DNA from: Parerythrobacter lutipelagi
GTDB lineage: Bacteria; Pseudomonadota; Alphaproteobacteria; Sphingomonadales; Sphingomonadaceae
Assembly: GCF_005434975.1 (NCBI RefSeq)
Contig: NZ_SKCJ01000002.1
Span: 930,001 to 994,000, forward strand
Length of the DNA stretch: 64,000 bases
Reading direction: 5' to 3'
This document shows positions 18,379 through 26,510 of this stretch, piece by piece. Under the pieces are notes generated by a model. It worked only from the letters and a program-made list of their open reading frames with translations, made no database searches and had not been told where the DNA came from. Made by a program: the position numbers and the translations under genes. Each line of letters starts with the position of its first letter. Position 1 is the stretch's first letter.

Positions 18379-20598
18379 ATGGCAGGCGCCGCAGTTCCTT
18401 TGGCTCGCAAAAGTCCCCGCTGGTTGCGGCAATTTGTCATCGCGTCGCGTCGCGCAAACCTTTTTCGGTATCTGGAGATCGCCTCGGCCCTTGCGGTTGC
18501 GGCGATGATCTATGCGACCTGGTACGCGTTCACCAACGCGCCGCCCGATGGCCAACTGCTGCCCTCAGCCCAAGTGGCAACCTTGCTGATCGGCACGCTG
18601 ATTCCTTCGCTCGCCTTGGTCGTCTTGTTCGGTCGGCGGATGGCCATACGCCGCGCTGCCGGGAGTACCGCCAGGCTGCATGTCAAATTGGTGTTCTTCT
18701 TCTCGCTCGTCGCAGCCGTGCCGACCTTGCTGGTCGCAGGTTTTGCCGCGTTCCTGTTCCAATCAGGGGTGGATTTCTGGTTTTCCGACAATTCGCGTGG
18801 TTTGATGCAGAATGCCAATGAGATGGCGCGCGAATATTACGTCGACAATCAGGTGCAGGTTTCCGATGAGTCGGTCGCCATGGCTGGCGATCTGCGTTTC
18901 TGGTTCGAGAATACCCAGCAGACTTCTTTCTCTGACCGCGATTTTGTCGACTTTGTCAGCTTGCAGATGAGCGGCCGGACAATCAATGAGACGGCCATCC
19001 TGCAACAGATCGAGGATGGGTCACTCAGAACGGTTGCGACATACGACATCTCCGAAAGCAGCAAGCCGGGTGAATTCGGTTCCCAGCTGGTTGATCGCTT
19101 GCGGGCAGGAGAGCGATCGGTCGTCGAGGCAAACGATGCCCGGATCGAAGCGCTGGTCGCGATTGATAAGGATGCAGGGATATTCCTCTACAATGTGAGA
19201 AATCTTGAAGAGAGGGGCTTTGAAAGCTGGCAGCGCGCAAAATCGATCAGTTCGGCGTATGAGGTCCTGATCAGCCGCGCGCGGGCGCTGCAATTGCGCT
19301 TCAATCTCGCGCTCTATTTCGTTTCCCTCGGGCTGGTTGGAATAGCGGTCTGGTTTGCGCTTCGTTTTGCAGACAGGCAGGTCGAACCGCTGACCCATCT
19401 GGTTGTTGCAGCTGGCAAGGTCGGGGCGGGCAATTATTCTCTGCGTGTCGAAGGACGGACCGGAGCGGATGAGATCGGTTTGCTCAATCGTGCGTTCAAC
19501 AGAATGACTTCGCAGATTGAGCGACAGACCGACGCGCTGGTCGGAGCCAACGCACAATTGGACCAGCGAAGGGCTTTCATGGAAGCTTTGCTCGAGTCGG
19601 TGACGGCCGGCATTATTTCGCTCGACGGCGAGGGTCATATCCAGCTGATGAACAGCTCGGCGCAGAAGCTGCTGGTGCCGGACCCTGATGACGAGCCATC
19701 GAGCGACAATATCAGCGATGTTGCTCCTGAAATCGCGGCTATGGTCGAGGCCGATTTGCCGAGCGGTATTGTGACGCACAACAAGGACGGCGAATTGTTG
19801 ACACTTGCCGTGAAGATTACTGGAACGGGCGACGGTCGCGTCATCACATTCGAAGACATAACCCGCCAATTGCTCGACCAGCGTCAGGCAGCATGGTCCG
19901 ACGTCGCGCGGCGTATCGCGCACGAGATCAAGAACCCGCTGACCCCCATCCAGCTTGCCACGGAACGGCTGAAGCGCCGCTATCGCAAGCTGATCGAGGT
20001 CGATGGCGAATTGTTCGATGATCTCACTGACACCATCGTCCGCCAAGTTGGCGACTTGCGCAAAATGGTCGACGAGTTCTCCTCATTCGCGCGCTTGCCC
20101 AAGCCGGTGTTTCGCGAAGAAGATGCGCTCGACCTGGTTCGTCAATCGCTGTTCCTGCAGGAAGTGGCGCACCCTGAGATCAATTTTACACTGGAGACGG
20201 ACATTGAATCGGACGCGAAGGTCAATTGCGACCGGCACCAGATCGGCCAGGCGATGACCAATGTCTTGAAAAACGCAGTCGAAGCGGTCGAAGCGAAAGC
20301 GCTCAATGCAGAACCGGATTATCGCGGCCGGATTGCAGTGTCGATTGCGGCGAGTGATGATGCGGTGAAGGTGGTCGTGGAAGATAACGGAGTCGGGCTT
20401 CCGCAAGATCGCGAACGGATCGCGGATCCGTATGTGACCACTCGAGAGAAGGGGACTGGTCTGGGGCTCGCGATCGTCAACAAGATTGTTGAAGAGCATG
20501 GCGGTGAGATGACCTTCGCTACAGGCCGCGACGGCGGCACGCGGGTCAGCCTCAGCTTCGCCAGAAAGCCTGTCCTGATGACGGATAACAAGCAATGA
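18379..20598 (+). CDS. ntrY: Membrane sensor kinase NtrY
   Basis: A transmembrane histidine kinase of about 739 residues. Several N-terminal hydrophobic helices and a periplasmic segment precede a HAMP-like linker (FADRQVEPLTHLVVAAGKVG), a PAS domain, and the kinase core with phospho-His515 in [19 protein letters not shown], which is characteristic of NtrY. The G2 box is KGTGLGLAIVNKIVEE. The start is uncertain: ATGs at 18349, 18370 and 18379 are in frame and none has a strong ribosome binding site. An 85-base gap after ntrC leaves room for its own promoter. It pairs with NtrX, a system linked in other alphaproteobacteria to redox, nitrogen and envelope control. Confidence 0.95.
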   Translation: MAGAAVPLARKSPRWLRQFVIASRRANLFRYLEIASALAVAAMIYATWYAFTNAPPDGQLLPSAQVATLLIGTLIPSLALVVLFGRRMAIRRAAGSTARLHVKLVFFFSLVAAVPTLLVAGFAAFLFQSGVDFWFSDNSRGLMQNANEMAREYYVDNQVQVSDESVAMAGDLRFWFENTQQTSFSDRDFVDFVSLQMSGRTINETAILQQIEDGSLRTVATYDISESSKPGEFGSQLVDRLRAGERSVVEANDARIEALVAIDKDAGIFLYNVRNLEERGFESWQRAKSISSAYEVLISRARALQLRFNLALYFVSLGLVGIAVWFALRFADRQVEPLTHLVVAAGKVGAGNYSLRVEGRTGADEIGLLNRAFNRMTSQIERQTDALVGANAQLDQRRAFMEALLESVTAGIISLDGEGHIQLMNSSAQKLLVPDPDDEPSSDNISDVAPEIAAMVEADLPSGIVTHNKDGELLTLAVKITGTGDGRVITFEDITRQLLDQRQAAWSDVARRIAHEIKNPLTPIQLATERLKRRYRKLIEVDGELFDDLTDTIVRQVGDLRKMVDEFSSFARLPKPVFREEDALDLVRQSLFLQEVAHPEINFTLETDIESDAKVNCDRHQIGQAMTNVLKNAVEAVEAKALNAEPDYRGRIAVSIAASDDAVKVVVEDNGVGLPQDRERIADPYVTTREKGTGLGLAIVNKIVEEHGGEMTFATGRDGGTRVSLSFARKPVLMTDNKQ

Positions 20599-20620
20599 CT
20601 GACGCAATGGGAGCCACTTG

Positions 20621-22003
20621 ATGGCACTAGACATACTGGTCGTCGACGATGAGCGCGATATCCGCGAGCTCGTTTCCGGCGTCCTTTCAGACGAAGGTTA
20701 CGAATGCCGCACTGCCGGAGACAGCATTGCCGCGCTCGCTGCAATCGATGAGCGTCGTCCAAGCCTCGTGCTGCTCGACGTGTGGCTACATGGCAGCCCG
20801 ATGGACGGGCTCGAAGTGCTTGATGCGATCAAGCAGCGTGAGCCTGAGTTGCCGGTGATAATTTTTTCGGGTCACGGCAATATCGACACGGCCGTTTCTG
20901 CCGTCAGCCGGGGCGCGATGGATTTCATCGAAAAGCCCTTCGAATCCGAACGATTGCTGTTGTTGGTGGGCCGCGCGACAGAAACCGAACGCTTGCGGCG
21001 CGAGAACACCCGCCTTCGGCAGGGCTTCAGCAACGGCGAGGAATTCACCGGCAATTCGGCGGCGATCAATCAGGTGCGGGCCACGTTGAAGCGCGTTGCC
21101 AACACCGGCAGTCGTGTGCTGATCAGCGGGCCTGCCGGTGCCGGCAAAGAAGTTGCCGCGCGGCTCCTGCACAGTTGGAGCCCGCGTTCCAACCACGCGT
21201 TCGTGATCGTGAATTCCGCTCGCATCACGCCCGAACGGTTCGAGCAAGAGCTTTTCGGTGAGGAATCTGGCGGCAAGCTTGTCCGGCAGGGCCTGCTGGA
21301 AGTTGCCGATGGCGGAACGTTATATCTGGATGAAGTGGCGGACATGCCGCTGTCGACTCAGGCGCGAATCCTGCGCGTGTTGACCGAACAGAGTTTTGTC
21401 CGGGTAGGGGGCAGTCGCCAGATCGGGGTTGATGTCCGGGTTGTGTCGTCGACGGCTCGTGACCTCGAAAAGGAAATGGAAGAGAAGCGCTTTCGTGAGG
21501 ATCTCTTCTACCGGCTCAACGTGGTACCTGTCGCCGTGCCCTCACTATCCGAGCGACGAGACGACATTCCCGCTCTGGCAGAGCATTTTTTCACTCGCTA
21601 TTCAGCAGAGCAAGGGATCCCTTCGCCGGGCATTTCCGAGGAATCGATGGCTGCGCTTCAGGCATACGACTGGCCGGGAAATGTGCGCCAGTTGCGCAAT
21701 GTTGTCGAACGTACGATAATCCTCACGCCGCGCGAGGAAATTGCCACCGTAGAAGCCAGTATGCTTCCGAGCGAGGTGACTGGCGGCAAGCTGGGCGGGG
21801 GAGGGGGCATCTCCGCTCTGATGGGCGTGCCTCTGCGTGAAGCGCGCGAAACATTCGAGCGGGAGTATCTGAGCATCCAGATCCGCCGGTTCTCAGGCAA
21901 TATCTCCAAGACGGCGAGCTTCATCGGAATGGAACGTTCGGCGCTCCACCGGAAACTCAAGCTGCTGGGAATGGGCGACCGAAAGAGGGCAGCCGACGAA
22001 TAA
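20621..22003 (+). CDS. ntrX: Response regulator NtrX lacking the GAFTGA loop
   Basis: The 460-residue partner of NtrY. The receiver has Asp9/Asp10 and phosphoacceptor Asp53 (LVLLDVWL). The AAA+ domain keeps Walker A GPAGAGKEVAARLL and Walker B GGTLYLDEVADM. The region that in NtrC reads HEKGAFTGA is replaced here by EESGGKLVRQG (residues 214-224), so the loop that engages sigma54 is gone. A Fis-like helix-turn-helix (KTASFIGMERSALHRKLKLL) is intact. It therefore probably regulates sigma70 promoters or works by DNA binding alone. GGGAG at 20609-20613 sets the ATG at 20621. Confidence 0.95.
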   Translation: MALDILVVDDERDIRELVSGVLSDEGYECRTAGDSIAALAAIDERRPSLVLLDVWLHGSPMDGLEVLDAIKQREPELPVIIFSGHGNIDTAVSAVSRGAMDFIEKPFESERLLLLVGRATETERLRRENTRLRQGFSNGEEFTGNSAAINQVRATLKRVANTGSRVLISGPAGAGKEVAARLLHSWSPRSNHAFVIVNSARITPERFEQELFGEESGGKLVRQGLLEVADGGTLYLDEVADMPLSTQARILRVLTEQSFVRVGGSRQIGVDVRVVSSTARDLEKEMEEKRFREDLFYRLNVVPVAVPSLSERRDDIPALAEHFFTRYSAEQGIPSPGISEESMAALQAYDWPGNVRQLRNVVERTIILTPREEIATVEASMLPSEVTGGKLGGGGGISALMGVPLREARETFEREYLSIQIRRFSGNISKTASFIGMERSALHRKLKLLGMGDRKRAADE

Positions 22004-22111
22004 GCCCCGCAATCATGTGACAAAGATAGATTGCGGTTGAAAAAACCGTCGGTTGGCCCATAATTTTACAGAGTTCGGTGTAACGTAGCGCGTTGCACCA
22101 GATTGCGGGGC
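22004..22111. repeat. 11-bp inverted repeat bracketing the hfq leader region
   Basis: GCCCCGCAATC at 22004-22014, immediately after the ntrX stop, is the exact reverse complement of GATTGCGGGGC at 22101-22111, 32 bases before the hfq ATG. The 86-base interior holds a small hairpin (CGGTT 22034-22038 with AACCG 22044-22048). If transcribed, the arms could close a long stem-loop just upstream of hfq. The repeat is seen directly; its role is unknown. Confidence 0.6.
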
Positions 22112-22143
22112 CAAAAGGTCACCGCCAATAATGGAGCAAAACA

Positions 22144-22683
22144 ATGTCCGAAGGACGCACGCTATCGGCGCGGCCGGTGGCTAAACCTGAGAAATCCAAA
22201 GAGCCCCAGAAATCCGGCAATCTGCAGGATGCCTTTCTCAATGCCCTGCGCAAAGACAAAGCGCCGGTGACCATGTTCCTCGTCAAGGGCGTGAAACTGC
22301 AGGGAATTATTACCTGGTTCGATAACTTTGCAATCCTGTTGCGGCGGGACGGCCAGTCGCAGTTGGTGTACAAGCACGCCATTAGCACGATCATGCCGAG
22401 CCAGCCGATGAATGCCTCGGAGTATCCTAGTCAGGATAGCAACCGCAAGCAGCGCCTTTTGCAGGACGTGTTTCTTGGCAGCGTGCGAGAATCAGAAGCT
22501 CAGGTAACTATGTTTCTGGTCAATGGTGTGATGCTGCAGGGCGGTATCGCTGCTTATGATCTGTTCTGCATGCTTCTGGAGCGAGAGGGCTACGTGCAAC
22601 TGGTTTACAAGCACGCTGTCTCAACCATTCAACCTTCGACCCAACTCGACCTGTCCGGCGATTGGGAAGGCGAAGAAGACTGA
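22144..22683 (+). CDS. hfq: Hfq with two tandem Sm domains
   Basis: An RNA chaperone of 179 residues, about twice the usual length because it contains two complete Hfq domains. Domain 1 (25-86) opens with [17 protein letters not shown] and ends [11 protein letters not shown]. Domain 2 (104-166) opens with [17 protein letters not shown] and ends [11 protein letters not shown]. Both keep the YKH signature (76-78, 155-157). They differ at RNA-contact sites: the rim is Arg36-Lys37-Asp38-Lys39 in domain 1 but Arg115-Glu116-Ser117-Glu118 in domain 2, and Lys51 corresponds to Met130. A trimer of such chains would mimic the normal hexamer. The acidic tail is short (GDWEGEED). hflX follows, as in many bacteria. 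Confidence 0.95.
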   Translation: MSEGRTLSARPVAKPEKSKEPQKSGNLQDAFLNALRKDKAPVTMFLVKGVKLQGIITWFDNFAILLRRDGQSQLVYKHAISTIMPSQPMNASEYPSQDSNRKQRLLQDVFLGSVRESEAQVTMFLVNGVMLQGGIAAYDLFCMLLEREGYVQLVYKHAVSTIQPSTQLDLSGDWEGEED

Positions 22684-22700
22684 GCTTCGATGACAACCTG

Positions 22701-23999
22701 ATGGACGAAGTGTCGCGCGGCGCGCGAGCACTTGTGGTGTGCCCTGATATTCGGAAGTTGAGCTACGACCTTGAGGCCGAAGAGCGGCTTGAGGAAGCCT
22801 GCGGCCTCGCGCTGGCGATTGGAATCGAAATCGCCGAAAGCATGATCTTGCCGGTGAGAAACGTCCGACCAAACACATTGTTTGGTTCAGGTCAGGTCGA
22901 CAACCTTGCGGCCCAGTGTGAACAGCACGCAGCCGAACTCGTTATTGTGGACGGCGCGCTGAGCGCGATCCAGCAGAGGAATCTGGAGGAGACGCTCAAG
23001 CGCAAGGTGATCGACCGGACCGGATTGATCCTGGAAATATTCGGCGAGCGCGCGGCGACCGCGGAGGGACGACTGCAGGTCGAATTGGCGCATCTGGATT
23101 ACCAGCAGAGCCGGCTTGTGCGCAGTTGGACCCACCTTGAGCGCCAAAGAGGCGGCTTTGGCTTCCTTGGGGGGCCGGGCGAGACGCAGATTGAAGCCGA
23201 CCGCCGTATGATTCGTCAGCGTATGGGGCGCTTACGCAAGGAACTGGAGCAGGTGCGCAAGACCCGGACGCTCCATAGAGAGCGGCGGGGAAGGGCACCT
23301 TGGCCGGTAATTGCGCTGGTCGGCTATACGAATGCAGGCAAATCAACCCTGTTCAACCATCTGACGGGTGCCGAGGTCATGGCGGAGGATCTGCTGTTTG
23401 CGACACTGGACCCAACCATGCGCGCCATTCGGTTGCCGGGCGTGGAAAAGGCCATCCTTTCCGATACTGTGGGCTTCATTTCGGATTTGCCGACCCAATT
23501 GGTGGCCGCGTTCCGGGCAACGTTGGAGGAGGTCACCGGCGCGGATGTAATCGTGCATGTCCGCGACATGTCGAACCCGGCGGCACAGGCTCAGAAGCAA
23601 CAGGTTCTAGGTATTTTGGCCGATCTGGGCATTGTCGACAAAGTGGACGGAGGCAGTTCAATACCGATCATCGAGGCGTGGAATAAGTGGGACCTGATTG
23701 CAGGGGAAACTCGCGAGGAGCTGGAGGGTCTGGCTCAGTCAGACATCGACACAGTACCGATTTCTGCGCAAACCGGTTTCGGCCTCGATTGTCTGGTCGA
23801 TCGTATCGACGCGGTTTTGACCGGCGAAGCCAAGGAATACGAGATCGTCGTTTCTGCGTCGGAGGGTCAGAAAATCGCGTGGCTCCACGCACACGGCCAG
23901 GTTTTGAGCGAGGAGGGCAGTGTGCTCGAAGGTGCGCCGGATCGGCATCTAACCGTCCGCCTCAGCGCCAAGGAATACGGGCGTTTTCTGACGCTCTAA
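22701..23999 (+). CDS. hflX: GTPase HflX
   Basis: A ribosome-associated GTPase (432 residues from this start) that in E. coli splits stalled ribosomes after heat stress. The N-terminal HflX domain contains NVRPNTLFGSGQVDNLA and the glycine-rich GGFGFLGGPGETQIEADRR. The G domain has G1 GYTNAGKSTLF, G3 DTVGFI and G4 NKWD. The start is not certain: ATG 22701 is used, but TTG at 22662 is in frame and would overlap the end of hfq. No clear ribosome binding site favours either. The gene ends 3 bases before the stop of the convergent mazG. Confidence 0.96.
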   Translation: MDEVSRGARALVVCPDIRKLSYDLEAEERLEEACGLALAIGIEIAESMILPVRNVRPNTLFGSGQVDNLAAQCEQHAAELVIVDGALSAIQQRNLEETLKRKVIDRTGLILEIFGERAATAEGRLQVELAHLDYQQSRLVRSWTHLERQRGGFGFLGGPGETQIEADRRMIRQRMGRLRKELEQVRKTRTLHRERRGRAPWPVIALVGYTNAGKSTLFNHLTGAEVMAEDLLFATLDPTMRAIRLPGVEKAILSDTVGFISDLPTQLVAAFRATLEEVTGADVIVHVRDMSNPAAQAQKQQVLGILADLGIVDKVDGGSSIPIIEAWNKWDLIAGETREELEGLAQSDIDTVPISAQTGFGLDCLVDRIDAVLTGEAKEYEIVVSASEGQKIAWLHAHGQVLSEEGSVLEGAPDRHLTVRLSAKEYGRFLTL

Positions 24000-24002
24000 G
24001 GT

Positions 24003-24758
24003 CTATTCCTCGACCTTTACCCGCTGCCACAGCTCTTCTTGTTGATCGAGCGACAATTTACCAAATTCCCCGTCGGCCATCGTTTCCATCGCCCGGTAGC
24101 GGCGTTCGAATTTCCGGTTGGCCGTTTTCAACGCTTGTTCCGCAGGTATTCCATAAGCCCGGACAAGATTGACGACAGCGAACAGCAAATCGCCGGCTTC
24201 TTCTTCGCGCGTATTCTCACCAGCTTCTGCAAGTTCCTCGATTTCTTCCAGAATCTTGGAAGTTGGTCCGACTGTATCGCCCCAGTCGAAACCGTCCCGT
24301 GCTGCGCGTTTCTGTAGCTTTTCTGCGCGCATCAATGCCGGCAAGGCAAGCGCGACACCGTCCATCGTGCTCGTGTCGCCTTTCGCCTCACGCTCCTTCT
24401 CTTTGAGCGCCTCCCACCTTTCTTCCCGCATGCCGCCAGGCATGTCTTCGCCGCTGAAAATGTGTGGGTGACGCGCCTCGAGCTTGTCGCAAATCGAACG
24501 CGCGACATCCTGAAAGTCGAATTGGCCGGCTTCTTCCGCAATCCGCGACTGAAAAATGACCTGAAACAGCAAATCACCGAGCTCATCGCGGATATCATCG
24601 AGGTTTCCGCGTTCGACCGCGTCGGCGACTTCGTAGGCTTCTTCGATCGTGTGCGGCACAATCGTTTCGAAGCGCTGCGCTCGATCCCATTCGCATCCAT
24701 GCTGTGGATGCCGGAGAGTAGCCATGATCGAGAGGAGGCGGTCTATCTGGTCGGTCAT
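24003..24758 (-). CDS. mazG: Nucleoside triphosphate pyrophosphohydrolase MazG
   Basis: Hydrolyses (d)NTPs to monophosphates, a house-cleaning role. The 251-residue protein has two MazG repeats with the EExxE-type Mg2+ sites: HTIEEAYEVADAVERGN with downstream DELGDLLFQVIFQ in the first half, and ILEEIEELAE with EEEAGDLLFAVVNLVR in the second. The N-terminus LLSIMATLRHPQHGCEWDR is typical. Only a 44-base AT-rich gap (24759-24802), holding ATAAT-AGAT-ATTAT at about 24770, separates its start from the upstream small membrane protein gene, so it may be read through from that operon or use a promoter there. Confidence 0.95.
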   Translation of the reverse strand: MTDQIDRLLSIMATLRHPQHGCEWDRAQRFETIVPHTIEEAYEVADAVERGNLDDIRDELGDLLFQVIFQSRIAEEAGQFDFQDVARSICDKLEARHPHIFSGEDMPGGMREERWEALKEKEREAKGDTSTMDGVALALPALMRAEKLQKRAARDGFDWGDTVGPTSKILEEIEELAEAGENTREEEAGDLLFAVVNLVRAYGIPAEQALKTANRKFERRYRAMETMADGEFGKLSLDQQEELWQRVKVEE

Positions 24759-24802
24759 AGTAGAATGATAATAGATATTATGTTAAATCGCTCATGGTAT
24801 CC

Positions 24803-24973
24803 TCAGGCCCCCACAGCATTGAAGAGCAGCGCCACTGCTGTGAAGATGCACGCCCAGATCAACATGTAGGTCACGCTGCGTTTCCAGCTGAGCCTGTATG
24901 ATGCCAATGCACCGCCGGCGAGCGCGAGAACCGCAGCGCCCGAGATGATCATATACCATTCGTAGCCGTTCAT
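24803..24973 (-). CDS. 56-residue two-helix membrane protein
   Basis: A short gene encoding MNGYEWYMIISGAAVLALAG at its N-terminus and ending ALLFNAVGA. Two hydrophobic helices (about residues 7-24 and 36-54) are joined by a basic hairpin loop (SYRLSWKRS), suggesting a hairpin in the inner membrane with the loop in the cytoplasm. Its ATG overlaps the stop of the upstream MBL-fold hydrolase gene (ATGA), which is the best evidence that it is translated. It closes a long leftward operon before mazG. I do not recognise the family and assign no function. Confidence 0.65.
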   Translation of the reverse strand: MNGYEWYMIISGAAVLALAGGALASYRLSWKRSVTYMLIWACIFTAVALLFNAVGA

Positions 24974-25737
24974 GCGCGCAGTTCCATGCCGTCGAACCCG
25001 ACCAAGACATTGTCAGGCACTTCAGCCGCCAATGTTGCATAATCCATGCTTTTGTCGAGATGGCTGAGCACCGTACGCTTTGCTCCGGTTCGTTTTGCCA
25101 GGGACAGCGCCATTTCGAGATTGGCGTGCGTCGGATGAGGTTCGCGGCGCAAACAGTCGGTTACGAGCAGATCTACGCCTTCAAGCAAGTCGACCATCGA
25201 CCGGGTAATCTCACTGAAGTCCGTCGCATAAGCTATTGATTTACCGTCAGCATCGAACCGAAAAGCCGTTGTTTCGGTCGGTCCGTGCGGCATCTGGCAC
25301 CACTCGACACCGAAACCGGCGCACATGCGTATGCGGTCAACCGTATCGAGCGCAACGATGGTTGGGTATCCGAATTGGCCGGCGAAAACATAGTCGAACC
25401 GCTGGCGCAGGCGCCTGACAGTCTCGGTCGATCCATAGCCCGGGATCGGATTTTTTCGGCTGAAACGCAGCGCCCGTAGATCATCAATCCCGTGACAATG
25501 ATCGGCATGATCATGCGTCCAAAAAACCCCGTCTATCCTGTCAATATCATTGGATAAAAACTGTTGGCGCATATCCGTAGAGGTATCGACAAGCAGACGC
25601 TTTCCATCATCGCTTTCGACCATGATCGATACCCGTGTGCGCCGGTTCTTGGGTTCAGCCGGATCGCACAGGCCCCAATCGTTTCCTATCCGCGGCACCC
25701 CGGTAGAAGTACCGGAACCAAGCATGATAAGCTTCAT
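24970..25737 (-). CDS. MBL-fold metallo-hydrolase (PhnP-like)
   Basis: A 255-residue metallo-beta-lactamase-fold hydrolase. It starts with the strand MKLIMLGSGTSTGVPRIG, carries the metal-binding THDHADHCHGIDDL, and has later ligands in CQMPHGPTETTAF, AYATDFSEI and TVLSHLD. The GTSTGVP N-terminus and overall layout resemble the PhnP/phosphoribosyl cyclic phosphodiesterase group, which cleaves cyclic phosphates; the real substrate is not evident and no phn genes are near. The gene overlaps tatD upstream and the 56-residue membrane protein downstream, each by ATGA. Confidence 0.9.
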   Translation of the reverse strand: MKLIMLGSGTSTGVPRIGNDWGLCDPAEPKNRRTRVSIMVESDDGKRLLVDTSTDMRQQFLSNDIDRIDGVFWTHDHADHCHGIDDLRALRFSRKNPIPGYGSTETVRRLRQRFDYVFAGQFGYPTIVALDTVDRIRMCAGFGVEWCQMPHGPTETTAFRFDADGKSIAYATDFSEITRSMVDLLEGVDLLVTDCLRREPHPTHANLEMALSLAKRTGAKRTVLSHLDKSMDYATLAAEVPDNVLVGFDGMELRA

Positions 25738-26510
25738 GCCTCAGCCTTGTCGAACAGCCGGAAGAAATTTGCAGTGGTCTGTTCCGCAAGTAGCTCGAAG
25801 GTTTCGCCGCGCAGTCCGGCGATGAACTCTGCGGTGTTGCGCACAAACGCCGGCTCACAAGGCTTCCCGCGGTGTGGCACGGGCGCGAGGAACGGGCTGT
25901 CGGTTTCGACAAGCAGCCGGTCGGCCGGCACCGCGGCGGCAACCGCTTGTAAGTCCACGGCATTTTTGAATGTCACGATGCCGGAAATCGAAATCGTCAG
26001 CCCCAGTTCCAGCACCTTGCGGCCAAATTCGGCGGAAGCAGTGAAGCAATGGATCAGGGCGGGGAAGGCACCCTTCCCCATTTCTTCTTCAAGAATTTGC
26101 GCCGTATCCTGTTCTGCATCCCGCGTGTGAATGATCACCGGCAAACCCGTCTCTCGCGCCACGCCGATATGCATGCGGAAAAGATCACGCTGAATGTTAC
26201 GGTCTGACCTGTCGTAATAGTAATCCAGTCCCGTCTCGCCGATCGCAATGACGCGGTGGTTCTCTGTCGCCTTGCGCAGTCGATCTACGCCGAGGTTTTC
26301 GTGCGCATCGGCCTCGTGAGGGTGAATACCGACACTCGCCCAAACATCGTTTTCGCGCTGTGCAGTGCCGACAACCTGCTCCCATTCGCTTTCGCGGGTC
26401 GAGATATTCAGGAAGCCCCCTACCCCTGCATCGCGCGCGCGTTGGAGCGCTCCACTCTGGTCTTCAACCAAGCCTTTGTATTCAAGATGGCAATGGCTAT
26501 CGATCAGCAT
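25734..26510 (-). CDS. TatD-family metal-dependent deoxyribonuclease
   Basis: A 258-residue TIM-barrel hydrolase. Metal ligands are visible in MLIDSHCHL at the N-terminus, IGETGLDYYYDRS (glutamate), PVIIHTRDAE and HCFTASAEFG (histidines), and LLVETDSPFLAPVPHRG (aspartate) at the end. Characterised members are 3'-5' DNA/RNA exonucleases in DNA repair or RNA quality control. The ATG at 26510 overlaps the metG stop by one base (TGATG); a GTG one codon upstream is possible. The metG-tatD pairing is common in alphaproteobacteria. Confidence 0.95.
   Translation of the reverse strand: MLIDSHCHLEYKGLVEDQSGALQRARDAGVGGFLNISTRESEWEQVVGTAQRENDVWASVGIHPHEADAHENLGVDRLRKATENHRVIAIGETGLDYYYDRSDRNIQRDLFRMHIGVARETGLPVIIHTRDAEQDTAQILEEEMGKGAFPALIHCFTASAEFGRKVLELGLTISISGIVTFKNAVDLQAVAAAVPADRLLVETDSPFLAPVPHRGKPCEPAFVRNTAEFIAGLRGETFELLAEQTTANFFRLFDKAEA

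Noticed and set aside
22094-22107. A sigma54-like TTGCAC/TTGC pair upstream of hfq
   Set aside because: The spacing between the -24 and -12 elements is one base short, and the TTGC overlaps the inverted repeat, so I do not call a promoter.
24759-24802. AT-rich palindrome ATAAT-AGAT-ATTAT before mazG as an operator
   Set aside because: Very short, AT-only, and equally explained as part of a promoter; no support for a named regulator.
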